Assembly (NCBI GenBank): GCA_003993805.1
Contig: RSEF01000003.1
Location: 104,561,802-104,625,801, forward strand
Length of the DNA stretch: 64,000 nucleotides
Origin: Himantopus leucocephalus
Taxonomy: Eukaryota > Chordata > Aves > Charadriiformes > Recurvirostridae
Direction of reading: 5' to 3'
Made by a program: the position numbers and the translations under genes. Below are positions 22,986 through 35,447 of the stretch, piece after piece. A model generated the notes under the pieces. It was not told the origin of the DNA. It searched no databases and was given only the letters and a program-made list of their open reading frames with translations. The first letter of the stretch is position 1, and each line of letters begins with the position of its first letter.

Positions 22986-24671
22986 GACCCTACTTTGACA
23001 TGAGATAATTGGTAATAGAATAACCTTTTTGTCTTTCACTTCAGTGCCCGATTTGTTTAAGCTTCAATGATAGAAGTCTCACAAAAATCAAACATACCGC
23101 ATCTGCTGTATGCATCTTCTGCAGGACAGTTACTCAGCTGAAGGAGGAAATTGGAGCAATTTGATAAGGATCATTCCCGAAAACCCCATATTGACTTTCA
23201 TAGTTTAAGTTTAAAACCTGATGAGTAATAAAAGCTTGATGAATAAAGTTCTTGCAGATAGCAAAGTAAAGATGACTTGGAATTCCCCAGGCCCTCCCTT
23301 TTTCCCCCCTTAAATATGGTTCCAGGTAGTCCTCTCCTGTCTTCTAATACCTTTATCTCCATGATACAGCTGTCTCTCTTTTTTTTCCAAGAAAACTGAT
23401 CCTGGTTNAGCTTCAACAGGAAGCAGACCTAGGCCATACTGATTTGAGTCAGGCATTGAAAGAAAACCAAATACGCTTAAATTACTATCCAGACAAAAAA
23501 CTGTTGGTATGCTGGACAGGTCTAAGTGTTCAGAACCTCCTATTGCTGATCTCAAAGGTGGGGTTTTTTTAGTAATTATTCATTTCTTAGGATTACACAA
23601 TTCCTTGCATAATTCAGCTTTGTAAGATAATTGGAGAGAACAAAAATGTATTCAGAGGTAACCCCCCGGGCGCTGTGCAAACATTTATGTGGAGTCAACT
23701 GATCTTGAATTATTTTTCTGTTTCTGTCTGGTCGTCTTCAGAGAGCATTAAACAGAAAACCTTACAATAGCTAAGTGTGAATGCATTTTGATGATGTTTT
23801 CTTAAGAGCATTTTCAAAACCAAATAATTCTAAGATACCTGAATTGCATAAACTTCAGTGCCACATAGCATCAATTTGGAAGATTTTAATGACTACCTTC
23901 AGAAATATTTTTCTGAAATCTCTTTTCTTTAGCAGTGAATTACTTTCTTAGAAGTGTTGTTCATTTACGTATTTATATTGTAATTGCGGATGTGCCCAGG
24001 CAGTTAGGAATTTTCAGCCTTTGCACTATCCACGGCACGGGTTCACACCACATCCTCAGCTCATGTTAGAGATATTGGTGCTGTGTCATCTCAGCCCTGG
24101 CTCCACTACAGAATTCCAGAGTTTCCAGAAAGATTTACCCTTCAGGATAACCTATGAATAGTATATTTCTCCATTTTTAAATGTGTATTTAAACACTTCC
24201 ATGCATTACTCTCAGTGACCTGGAAAGGGGTGTCCAAGTCCTCATACTAAGACTGATAGATCAATCTTTAAGCTTAGTGTTAACTCCTAGACACCCGTGT
24301 GATGGCATAACTCTTGCTGAATGCCAGCTCAGTCTATCGGCTTCTGGTCATGGAATAATGGCCTATGGGAGGCTACATGAAAATTACATTCCCTAGTTAA
24401 AATAGAATCACTTGGGAAGAGGGGAAGCTATAGGACTTCGTGGATGCTTTATCCAAAAAAGTGGAAGAGGCAGAGAGAGCCCTAAGTGTGGATTTCACCT
24501 GCTCTCCTGAACAATGTTACAACCTGAGAAGTAACCCCATCATGAATGGCAACGTTGTAAACTCCACCAAGACTCTGTCCTGCAGTCCTAGTCCTGATCA
24601 CTACCCGGTTTGTTGCCATTAGTCTTCCACACTGCAGACAATTTAATTAAACCTAGAGAACCTTTGAGAAC

Positions 24672-24717
24672 ATTGAATGAACATGTGCAGCTGGCNATTG
24701 AATGAACATGTGCAGCT
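24672..24717 (+). repeat. 21-bp direct repeat split by a single N
   Basis: The unit ATTGAATGAACATGTGCAG followed by CT occurs at 24672-24692 and 24697-24717, with N at 24696. Same signature as the other single-N joins. Confidence 0.85.
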
Positions 24718-27700
24718 CATGCACCAAGGTGACTTTGCCAAGTGAATGTGGAGCAAACTATGGGATGGCTGAGCTTCTTTAGCTCCAATAGAAAGACCAA
24801 AGACCAGACCTTCAGCCAAGAGAAAGAACAGGCAGAAGGCTGTGTAGCTAACTCTGTCATAGAGCCCTTTGTGCTCTTGATAAGGATCTCTCCCATAGCA
24901 CAGGAACACCAGTACTGACAGACATCCAGTACTCGCATTGAAACAGGAAGGCTGAGCGGACTGGGACAGGTAAAGAATTGTTTATCAGATCAGAGATCAG
25001 AAAGAGATGTTATTTTGAGATTTGTTACTGACAGAGCGAAAAATTCTGGTAATGTGATGTAAGAAATCCCAGGAATGTGCATACTGAATTTCTGATCATG
25101 GACCTGGGAACACATTGAAGAGGGATTAAGGTTAAGGACACGTTAGGAACAGAAAGCTCTGCTTCTTACATTAAAGACAAAATGTATGTACTGAAATAAA
25201 CCTGGAGATGTATATGCACATAAAATCAGGACAGAAAAATGAGGATTCTGTTCCCAATCATGACTCAAGTCATTCACCACATATTAAAGCACTCAGGAGA
25301 GGAATGGGCAGATGAATATGGTGCTTAACATCAAAACCAAGTACTTCTGGCCTGTGAGAGGTAGACCTTGTACCACATTATACACTGATGCAATACATCA
25401 CTTTGGTGTTGTCAGTTGTCACTTGAATGTACCATCTCTGAATGTGAAAGAGAAATGCCCAGAAGGTGTTTCAGACACAAGTTTTGAGATACTGATGAGC
25501 AGGGTTCCGTCCTCTGCAGTCTGAGCATGTCTCACAGAAATGATATATTATGGTCTTGTAATGAAAATATGTAGGAAGAGACATCTTTTTGCATGAAGTG
25601 GCTGAGTTTCACTATCATAGTCAGGGATTTCTCAACTTATAGAAGTATGCCACGGGACTACAGTTCACAGATAGACCTCAAAATAGGTGCTGATATGTAT
25701 TAAAAAAAAAAAAAAGCTCTCAAGTTGTTTTTCCAGGTATTACAGAAAGACTATAAAGGAGCTCATCATAGTAGGAGGATGAGCCTTCAACTACTTTATC
25801 CAACTTTTCACAGCTTGAAATGAATCCTGAGGAGAAAAAACTCTGATAGGTTTCTTCCCTCCCCATCTTCCCTTAAACTCCAGGGGCTATTTAAGTACAG
25901 ATGGGGTTTTTTGTCTATTGGCCCTTAAATTAACAAAAAAACAAACAAACAAAAACATGAAGAACCATAAAGTAGTTTATAGAGCCTGAGCAAACCAGTC
26001 TTATGCTTTTAGAAGCCAGTCATTCAGGCAAAGGAGTCCTGGTCCATCTCAGATGAGTTACCATCACTGTTAGGTCTTTGCTAAGACTAGTCCAAACAAA
26101 AGTAATTTGCATTTTTTTCTGAAAGTCAAAATATTTTCAAGGGCGAGAATAAAATAACAGTCCCCTTCCTATACTGGAAAATAAAAGAAGTGGGACTACT
26201 TTCCTGAATTTGAATTTTAAGCCAAAATGCCTTCTCTTGCCAATCTAAGATGAATCACCGTTGTACTTTCTGTTTGGAAGTAAAGTGTGTGTACTGTAAA
26301 TGCAGAAAAATGAGTTCTGTGGGCCCCAGTATTGCAAAGAACCTACCGGGTGCTTCAAGAAATTACTGTACAGAGAGGCCTGAAAGTTGATGTGAAGACT
26401 GTGGGACAAAAAAAAAATAAAATAAAATATTGAACACCGTAGCCATGGACTACAAAATTAAAGACTGGTTCATATTAGCATATAAAAAGATCTGATGAAG
26501 CTGAGCTAGTCTATCATCAGATGGAAAAGAGGCAGAAGGTAGCACAGATGGTGAAAACAGAGGAAATTATTCATGGTTCCTCGTCACACCTTGAAAGGAG
26601 CTACTGAAAAGATGATGTTGAAAATTAAGACCAGAAGGCATCCAGGAACAACAAAACCTCTAAACCCTCCTTTATATTCCAAAGGTGTAAATATGTCCTG
26701 AGGTTAAATAGGCTTATGGTTTGAAGATTTGTCTTTTATAGAAAATGAAAAAAAATCAAGATTTCTTTTAATCTTTCAGACTAAAAGTACTGGAACACCA
26801 AAGGTTGGCTCTTGAGTCTTTAAACAAATGTAAAACTTCATAAATCCTGGCACACTAGATCAACACTCATGAACATAAGTCTTCAAAATTTGTTTGTCTT
26901 CAGATTACTTCAAAGCAAGAGCTAAAATGTCCCATACATTACATTCTTTGCAATGCCATTCAGACCTGCAGCATCAAGCATAACTCACAGAGGTCCATGA
27001 GGAAAATTAAGCCTTCCTGAGCGCGGCCCTAAAGTTCTTCCAGAATCTTAACAGACTACTTACAAAGCAGATAAGCTGACAACTGCACTTATCTTATCAG
27101 CGAGCATTGCCTAATTATTTATCAGGAACACTTGTAAGGACACCAAGAAGCAGATTTTTCCCCCCACTAGATAAAGATTGAAGGTTCTTCCCATTGGCAG
27201 ATGTAAACTACTGCACTTTTTTTTAGACGTGTCCATTACTGTCCACAACAAAGATACGAGCTAAAATGTATTTTAAAATAAGTTTTGTGGACTGTGGCTA
27301 TGTATGTTCTGTGAATTTTACAGGACATGAGGAAGAGGATGGAGAGAAGTGAGGGAAAAATTTGTTTGTAGAACCTAGACCCTACCTAGGTGGTAAAACC
27401 TTCCTAGGGTAAAAAAACCCACCAAAAAAAAAATCCCCATCCAAGCAGAAAACACCACCACAGTAGAAGAACATTTTCTGCCATTGCTGAAGTGGGAAAA
27501 AATTGCAGTGTACAGCAGTTCTGAGGTTATGATGAAAAAGCTGAAGAGAAGGTAAGCTACACCGTTAGCAACCAGAGCCCCAACTACCAGTCAGGTGGTG
27601 AAGCACAACCAAAACAGTTCTAAGTATTCTACACGATATACTTGTGCACTAAACATGGTGAGCAGGGGCAAGACAGGACGCAAGCATGTCCAGTAAGAAC

Positions 27701-28525
27701 AAAGGAAGTAAATATACTTAGTCCCAAATGACCGACAGCCCAAAGACATTCAAAGTTAGAACATTTTGCCAAAAGGAGAACACCACAAACAGGCTGCAAA
27801 GTTTACAGTCAACTAGGAAACATAAAGAGGATGGAAAACAAAAATACTGAGTGATGACAGAAAGCTAACTTAATAGTAATCTTCAGTTTAGACTTCAGGA
27901 CTTCTCATGGTTTAAATGAACATAAAATAAAGGGGGTCTCTGATATCAACAGAAGTCCAATTTGACCGGCAGATGAAAGCTCAGGACTCAGTTCTTGACT
28001 CTCCTAGAAAATAGGTATAATTCTGTATTCTGCTATTGCTGAGGTGGGAAAGGATTTTTCTGGTGTCCAAAATGAAGCCAGTAAAATTTCACTGCCTCTC
28101 AAAAGTACTATGACAAATACAGAAAGATTTGAAGGTGCCACAATATGTAAACAGATTCAAGAATATGTATTGCCTTTAGCCAAGCACAAACCACCACATT
28201 ATTTCAGAAGAGAAAAATATTGAAAAAACAAAAAATTTAAATCTCTGCTGATTTCTCCCCTGTAATTTAATTAGTGAGGAAAGGCAGTAAGGCATCACAG
28301 AATTTCCATTTTAGTTTTACTGTTCCCCACAGTCACTATTTTATGCCTGAGTTTTTATTTCTAGGTTCCAGGGACACATGCAAACCATTCAAACTTTGTT
28401 CTTTTCTTTTCTGTCATGAGAAATCCTGGACACAAAATCTTATAATGGACCACTATCACTCTTCTCCTCCCCTTCCCTTTCAGAAATGATAAACACATTG
28501 TACTGAAGTAAGGACATAGAGACAC

Positions 28526-28846
28526 TCTGGTTTACTTACAAAGATAATTCTGCAATCCACGTTACTTCTGGAAGAAGCAAAGAACCCTGTACACTGTGCT
28601 ACATAGTGGCAACACTAAGAACTCACGTAACGNTCTGGTTTACTTACAAAGATAATTCTGCAATCCACGTTACTTCTATAAGAAGCAAAGAACCCTGTAC
28701 ACTGTGCTAAATAGCAGCAACACTAAGAACACACATAACANTGGTTTACTTACAAAGATAATTCTGCAATCCACGTTACTTCTGGAAGAAGCAAAGAACC
28801 CTGTACACTGTGCTACATAGTGGCAACACTAAGAACTCACGTAACG
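28526..28846 (+). repeat. Three tandem copies of a ~107-bp unit separated by single Ns
   Basis: Copies lie at 28526-28632, 28634-28740 and 28742-28846, with Ns at 28633 and 28741. The first and third match base for base where they overlap. The middle one differs at several sites (TATAAGAAG versus TGGAAGAAG, AAATAGCAGC versus ACATAGTGGC, ACACATAACA versus CTCACGTAACG). Either a real tandem repeat or two haplotypes stitched together. Confidence 0.85.
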
Positions 28847-31800
28847 AAAAGTATGCCCTGTTGCTAGAATCCCATCTTTAACAGAAATACACACTGATGT
28901 TCAAATACAACCTTTTGTTACATAAAATCTCAACACCACCTCTCACCTATTCTTTTTTTCCTCCAAAAGACCACCTTGTAAAATATTCCAAGGTTGTGGG
29001 TTTTTTTTCCCTTCCACTTCAGAAGAAGGTGACCCTAAGATACGATAAACTAAGAGAAGGAAATTGGCCAACAGCATTTCTTTTAGAAGTTTATCCAGTG
29101 TCACTATCGTAACAAAACATGTTTTGGGGAAAAAAGAACACTTTTTAATACTTTTTAAGGCCCAAACTTTTGGTATTGCAAGTATCAGTCTTATTAAGGA
29201 ACTAAAATCACTTATGACTGAGAAAACTGCTGGAAAACCTGTGGCTCTGAGTCTTTCTGGAAGATGGGGCATAAATTTTTAAACCAAAACTTAACTAAAA
29301 TACTAAGTGCAGACCCACAAATGAAAATACAAATGTTAAGACTCAAAGCTCAATAAAAGAAGAAAACCTCCTCTACCATTAGTCTTGTGTTTTACCACAA
29401 AAAGGACTGCCAGAAGCTGTGCTAACCTGCAATAAATACACGCCTCTATTAGAGAATTCCATGTGAAGACATTAACAAAGCAATCAGAAGCAACCTAAGC
29501 ATAAGATCAATGAAATAAAACCCAAGAAACACTACAGCCAAAAAAAATATCAGCTTTTCATCAGCTTTAAATTGCATTTTGGCTTCTATAAACTGCTTCC
29601 ACATTTGTTAATCAAAGGGCAGAACATACTGCATACTCAGCTTGCATGATAGACATCTTTAATGAACGTTATCTGGATGTTAAATAGTTAAATAATCTTT
29701 GTAACACTGTTTGATAGGTCTTCATGTGCCATTTAGTATTTAGAAAATTCTCATTCTGTTGGAAACATAGGTTTATATTATTTATACTTTATATTATTGA
29801 AATTTTTGAGCATCCACTTCCCTGTTTTTTTTCTCCTTTTTGTTGAAATTCAGAAATCTGAGAACATGTCAAACTCATGAAACTGTTCTGTATTCCCATG
29901 GAGAAAGATTCTAAGCAAGACTATCCCACCCCACCCCATATTGATGAAATGGGTCTTAATAAAGATAACCAAAATCTTGGAAATACAATGCACAAGGCTA
30001 ACAGAAAACAGTGCATAAGGTTAGCAGTCTTTCCAGTCTTCTCTGCTTAACTGGAATTTGAATTTTGCTCCAAGTTTTCCCCACTACAGCTATTTGGCAC
30101 AGAAAAGACCAAAATCCTAACAGCAGGCTTTATCTTATACTAATTAGCACATTGTATTTCTCTCACATGTCTGAAAATTCACTACTGGGTATTAACACTT
30201 CTATTTTACCACAACTGTGGCTTTCAGTTAAGAGAGCTCAAATATCCAGATATTATTTTCTTTGGCAATTTCTTACTAATGTATTTTGAAAATTTAATAA
30301 ACCTGCCAGAGATGATAAAGCTATCTAGCATCAAGGCCACGGGGTGCAACTTGCTGGACTATGGACAACAGATGCTACTGGGATCCTCTGCCTTTGTGTC
30401 TCATGGCCATACAAAGAACTTCCCATATTCTTACCGTGAGGTCCAGAAAGCTTCCCACGAGAGCTGCAAAGGTAAAAAACAGGCTTCGAGGATTCTGTGG
30501 ACAGAAGTGAACAGCTGAACCCCAGAACCCCAGACCACAAAAGAAACCACCTACTTTCAGCATACCATATGAACCCATGCTAAATACGTCCCAGGAAAGT
30601 TTCACAAAGATTATATAAAGAAAAAGTAAGAGAAGGAAAAAAACAACACAGTATTTGAAAAGAAAACTTAAGAAAGCTAAGAACTGAAAACTTACTAACA
30701 GCACATATATATTCTGCTGCATGGGCAAAGTCATACAGGGTGCTCAGATATCCCACACTGAGCACGACAGGCACAAAATGGAAACCTTTTTCCAGACTCT
30801 CTAAGAACTTTACTAGATGATTATTTTGTTGCAAGTTTTACAAGTGGGATGTAAGAATTTCCCTCTCCCCCTTCCTTATAAACTGCAATCCTGAAAAAAG
30901 CTGGCAAATACCATAAGAGTCTCACATAAATCCTGGAATGTTACTTGCATCCAATTTTTCCTTTCAAAAACGATTTATTTTCACCCTACCATGCAAACAT
31001 GCAGACATCAGAACAAGAGGACAAGCCAAACTGTGCTCTTCAGATTCAGTTAGGCAGAGAAGTCATGGTTTCAAGTTCCTGTAGTGTTCAGTCATCCAAA
31101 ATTAGAGTGGATACATAAACTATCATTGTAAGAGTTCTGGAAAGTGGTGAGTACCAGAAATAAGTTTTCAGTTGTCTTATTGTTTTATACTCTTCATTCA
31201 TTTCCATTCTCCATGGAACTCTTGGGTTCCATGATTCCCACAAGTCACAGAGCTAACATTTAATATTTCAACACTGGAAATTGTTTATGGTTTCTTAACT
31301 CCAAGAATGGAGCAACAAACTAAGCAAGCTAGTAACCATAGCAACTGTGGTAGAGAAAAAAACAAGCTTCAGCTATGAAGCTGCAGTGTATTTTTAATCC
31401 TTGCAAATGCTATTCTTTCATATTCTATGTGTGAAAAATTCATTAAACATGTAGAGTAACTAATGCGTATATCTAGTATATACTAAAAGACACTTCTTAC
31501 TACTATGCTGTATTAAGTACTCCATTTCTCTTTTCCCTCTTTTCCTTTCTCTCTTTATCAGAGCACTACACTTTCTTCTGTTTGCTTATGAACATCTGTA
31601 TAAAAAAAATTAAAAGATGCTCCAATGGAGAAGAAAAACGCACTCTGTCTAGTTATTTTTATGCAAGTAGATTCTAAGTGTCAGTTATATTTACTGTCCT
31701 ATTAACAAACAGCTTTTGTAGCATACTGCCCTGGCTATGAAGCACTAGTATTTTGCCGATTCTAGGAATTTCGCTAAGAAGGCATTAAATAACAAGCCCA

Positions 31801-33034
31801 TGAACACATCTGATTTATATAAACTACAGTATGCATTACTGTATAATGCAGTTAAAGGAAGCAGGACTGAACCACTGTTTGGAACTGAAACGATTTAGGT
31901 ACCCACATCCCATGCGGGGCATGGATCTACATACCCACAGAAAGTATGACATTAAGCCCTTCACTTGTTAACTATTGTTTCTTAGTGACGGTAAGCAATT
32001 ACACCGGTATTAATGAATACAAGACAAACACTGAAAAGCTCTCCACACAACTACCTAATTAATCCCAATTTTGCTATTTTATGAGGACTTGAGGGATAAA
32101 ACTTTCAGGAAGAAAATCTCAAAACCATATGAAAATGTGAAATTCATCCATTTGGATTATTTGAGGGCTTTAACAGACAAAATGATTTGAAATAATTGCT
32201 CTCTTTCATCAATACTGTGAACATGCCTAAATGAAGAAAGCTACACTTCTTGCCCTCTCTTACAAAACAATTCTTATAAGTATCTTTCTGTAAAAAGCTT
32301 TTACAGCACAAAAATCTCAGAAAGCAGAGTGATGTACCTTTTTTTTTTTTTTTAAATAGGAAGAACATAAACCAAAAAACTGTTCCCAAAGATTCAGCAA
32401 AATATCCTGAAGCTACACAGGCTTTGGGGGATTCTTATTTTGTTTTGGGAGGCTTTTTGATTAAACTAATAATCTTTCAAATAGATAAAGATATGTGCAC
32501 AGAAATCTCCAGTACTTCTGTAACACTCTGGCGAGTAAATTTTAATTCAATCAAATAACATACCAATTTAACAGAACCCAAAAAGGTACAGATCACGTAG
32601 AGCCTAGATAAAGCCAGTTTTTCTCTGTTGACTCTGGTACAGAAACGGATCCTCTTGATTTGGATAACAAAGGCTACGCCCACATGGTCCTGCTGGAGGC
32701 ATCTGGTTGGAGATGCACTAGGACAGAAACAAATCTGCAGAGAAGTCCCAGCACATGTTAACTGCCACAAACAGCAGGATTACTGCTTTGGACTAGCGGG
32801 AGGTGGCCACATCTCTGCAGCTCACAGCACTTCCTTTAGAAATGTATGCTTTGGTAATTCCATTTATCAAATATATTTTTATACTTGATGCTTATTTACT
32901 ATTGTATTAATAACAATATTGGTTTAATGCATTCTTTTCAATTAAATCTGTGAAGTACTTTAACCAAAACAACATGGACATAACATTTTTATCAAGCGAA
33001 AAAACAAAATACCACAATAAATAGAAATGTGGAC

Positions 33035-34175
33035 ACAAACCCAACATGCCAATTTATTTTTCATTCTCTTTGTACTACAAGAGCCTACTTTGAACAACTC
33101 TTCCTCAAAAACATGCAGATTTCACTGGACAGTACAAGTATTTGCTACAATAACATTCAGGTACATTACTTAGATGACATAAAAATCTTCTAACACTGTA
33201 CTGCAGAAATAAAGAAGCTGGCATACAGCTCTGACAAGATTCCAAAAAGTATGCATCATTTTTAAAATGGCAAACACTGCTTATTTTTCTTTCCATAACC
33301 AAATGATAAACACTGTACCAAGGAAAGATCACGCACAGCAACAGCTACTCCATGAGTTCAGACATCACATTCATACTTTATCCGTACAATATTTTAATGT
33401 AGCTCGCTCAGGTCGTTGCATCTAATTAGACCAACAACTGTAAAATTATGTACCTATAATAAATAACAGATCCACTAAATCAATGATAAGGTATTACCTT
33501 ATAAATAACTGCCAATTCCAATGACACATCAAGACAATGTTCCTTACAAACCTTATCACCACTCTATCCAAAGTTCACAAAGTCAACAGCAATTACTGAA
33601 CATACAGAGTAAAAGTGTACATATAGCCAAACAGGTATCTTAACAGTCAAATTTCAACATATGTAATATATGTTGCCCACATTAATCCACTGATTAATGC
33701 AAAGTTTGATAAGGGTGTCACAGGTTGTGATATTTAATCTTCCAGCATCTCTTACATCAACTGGCAAAGATGCACAGTCTTAACTTTACTTGCAAGTACG
33801 CAGATTTAACTGGAATGTTTAGAAGGGATAAGTAATACATATCCCAACAGAAAAGTAAAATCACATCATAATTTTAATAATGAAGCCATACTTACTTCTG
33901 CAACATCTACCCCTGACCAAACCTTTGCACAGTGTTTTAACAAATAGCTGGTTTTCCATGCTGACAAGTACTGCTTTTATACATGGGGAAGGTCTGAAGT
34001 AATTTGCTTCTTGTAAAAATTATTTCTTCTCTCCAAGAAAGTGATTGAAAATAATCTAGACCTTCTATTACAATATTGAAAGCTTAAACTACAGAGCTTA
34101 ATGTAACCACACACTGACAAAGAATTCCAAGCAAGCTACAATTCATGGGCATATTCTGTTTTAACCTGGCTGCTT
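33035..34175 (-). other. KIDINS220: KIDINS220 3' UTR
   Basis: AT-rich sequence following the stop codon on the - strand, about 1.1 kb to the first good poly(A) signal. It has no long open frame. The end is inferred. A longer 3' UTR using later signals is possible. Confidence 0.65.
33053..33058 (-). terminator. KIDINS220: Candidate poly(A) signal of KIDINS220
   Basis: AATAAA on the - strand (TTTATT on +), followed within 10-25 nt by the GT-rich stretch ATGTTGGGTTTGTGTCC, a suitable downstream element. Cleavage is expected near 33035-33045. Confidence 0.55.
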
Positions 34176-35447
34176 CTACAGGATACTCTCTCTCTCTTCT
34201 CCAAAACCAGCCCCTTCTGAGGCTGCAACAGTGTGGAGCTCTGATGAATCCTTTGAAAGCCTGGTATAACTTGAACGCTGGCTCCGCTTGTGAGCAACAC
34301 TCTTCAGGTTCTCATTCTGAACCGCAGTTGAATTGGAACCCGAGCCAGGGTGCAGCATAATTTGAGGTGAATCTCTGACACCTTGTGTTTCTTCAAAATT
34401 TTGATTCGCTCGATTGTTTGGAGCACTGTTATTATTTAAGGTTACTGTACTAGGGGTTCTATTTAAATTATAGACTTTCTGGCAAGCTGGCCAGTTCTCT
34501 TCTGGGCTACTTGCTATCAAGCTGCTTTCAGAAGGGCTTTTCTTATCTTCTGAGCAAATAGACATGCGAACCACAGCTGGGTCTTGAAGGCCACTAAGGC
34601 TGTGTGGAATTCCTCTCTTTCCACTGTGACTGTCATCTTCAAGCTCAATGAGATTTGCCTTTTCAAGCTGTGAATCATCTGCTCCTTCGTTATGGAGGGA
34701 ATGATTTGGAGAACTTTCATTGGATCTTACACCAGAGTCAGATGAATCTTTTTTATCCAAAAGGGCATCTGTCAAATACTCCTTTGCTTTGATGAAGGTT
34801 CTAATAGGTTCAGATCCATGTTCTGGAGATTTAGGCTGCTTCTCTATTTTGCCGTCTGCTTTCTTATCTTTACCTTCCTTAAGAAGTGGAGTATTATCTG
34901 ATTCCTCAGTTCCTGACTCATCTTCATCGCTTGGAAGTTTCTGATACCGGAGAGTAACTCCCTTAAGCTTTAAATCTGCAGCCTGGAAAATACTTGTTCT
35001 TTCTGAAGACTTCTTTCCTGGGAGAAGTTTGGAACCAGACTGATCAGATTTTTCATCTTCTTCAGTAATAGGATCCAAAGGAGATGCATCATTAGTAGAA
35101 ACACCCGAAGTACTGTAATCAACAACATCATTCCTCTTCAGCAAAAAGGACTTTCTTCCATCATCTTGTTTCTGTTCACCATCTTTTCCTTTTTCCTGTT
35201 CTGAACTGGAGTGCAAGGAACCCCCTGACGTACTCTGCCCCATATAGAAAGCACTTGAGCTATGAGGGGAGGACCTACCACTTACTGTAGTAGAATTGGC
35301 ACCTCCTTCTAACTGTGACATTTGAGCAATATACTCTCTGTATGCATCCCTGTATTCTGCCTGTACCTTGTCAGTAAGCTTTGATATTTCAATACTAGAA
35401 TCTTGAGAGTTAAGACTTGAAAGACTTGGAGTTCTACGAGTTTGTGA
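34176..35447 (-). CDS. KIDINS220: KIDINS220 last coding exon: serine-rich tail and PDZ-binding C-terminus
   Basis: 423 codons plus TAG, phase 0, after a strong pyrimidine-rich acceptor ending ttttccag. It starts SQTRRTPSLSSLNSQDSS and ends GEERESIL. Large parts match the mammalian protein as I recall it, including YREYIAQMSQLEGG, NDASPLDPITEEDEKSD and EPIRTFIKAKEYL. The terminal ESIL is the PDZ ligand reported to bind syntrophin. A kinesin light chain-binding segment has been mapped in mammals close to the start of this exon, probably within the region around EISKLTDKVQAEYRDAYREY. The rest is acidic, Ser-rich and probably disordered, with many SP/TP sites. Compared with human there are small changes near the ISGRSSPHS region, where this window has an extra SSAF before YMGQS. 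Confidence 0.96.
   Translation of the reverse strand, partial: SQTRRTPSLSSLNSQDSSIEISKLTDKVQAEYRDAYREYIAQMSQLEGGANSTTVSGRSSPHSSSAFYMGQSTSGGSLHSSSEQEKGKDGEQKQDDGRKSFLLKRNDVVDYSTSGVSTNDASPLDPITEEDEKSDQSGSKLLPGKKSSERTSIFQAADLKLKGVTLRYQKLPSDEDESGTEESDNTPLLKEGKDKKADGKIEKQPKSPEHGSEPIRTFIKAKEYLTDALLDKKDSSDSGVRSNESSPNHSLHNEGADDSQLEKANLIELEDDSHSGKRGIPHSLSGLQDPAVVRMSICSEDKKSPSESSLIASSPEENWPACQKVYNLNRTPSTVTLNNNSAPNNRANQNFEETQGVRDSPQIMLHPGSGSNSTAVQNENLKSVAHKRSQRSSYTRLSKDSSELHTVAASEGAGFGEERESIL

Larger units (their letters stand above)
22986..33030. other. Intergenic between CR1 cluster and KIDINS220 3' end
   Basis: AT-rich sequence with no gene I can name. It includes an N-joined 21-bp repeat (24672-24717), a triplicated segment (28526-28846), and open stretches near 24.4, 30.3-30.8 and 32.6 kb that resemble coding exons but could not be assembled into a gene (see findings). 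Confidence 0.5.

Noticed and set aside
28526..28846. Three repeats with short spacers, considered as a CRISPR-like array
   Set aside because: The 'spacers' are single Ns and the units are about 107 bp, in a vertebrate genome. This is an assembly or tandem-repeat matter.
28943..29272. 109-codon - strand frame with hydrophobic stretches
   Set aside because: The surroundings are AT-rich, no donor/acceptor pair fits well, and no family is recognised. Insufficient to call a gene.
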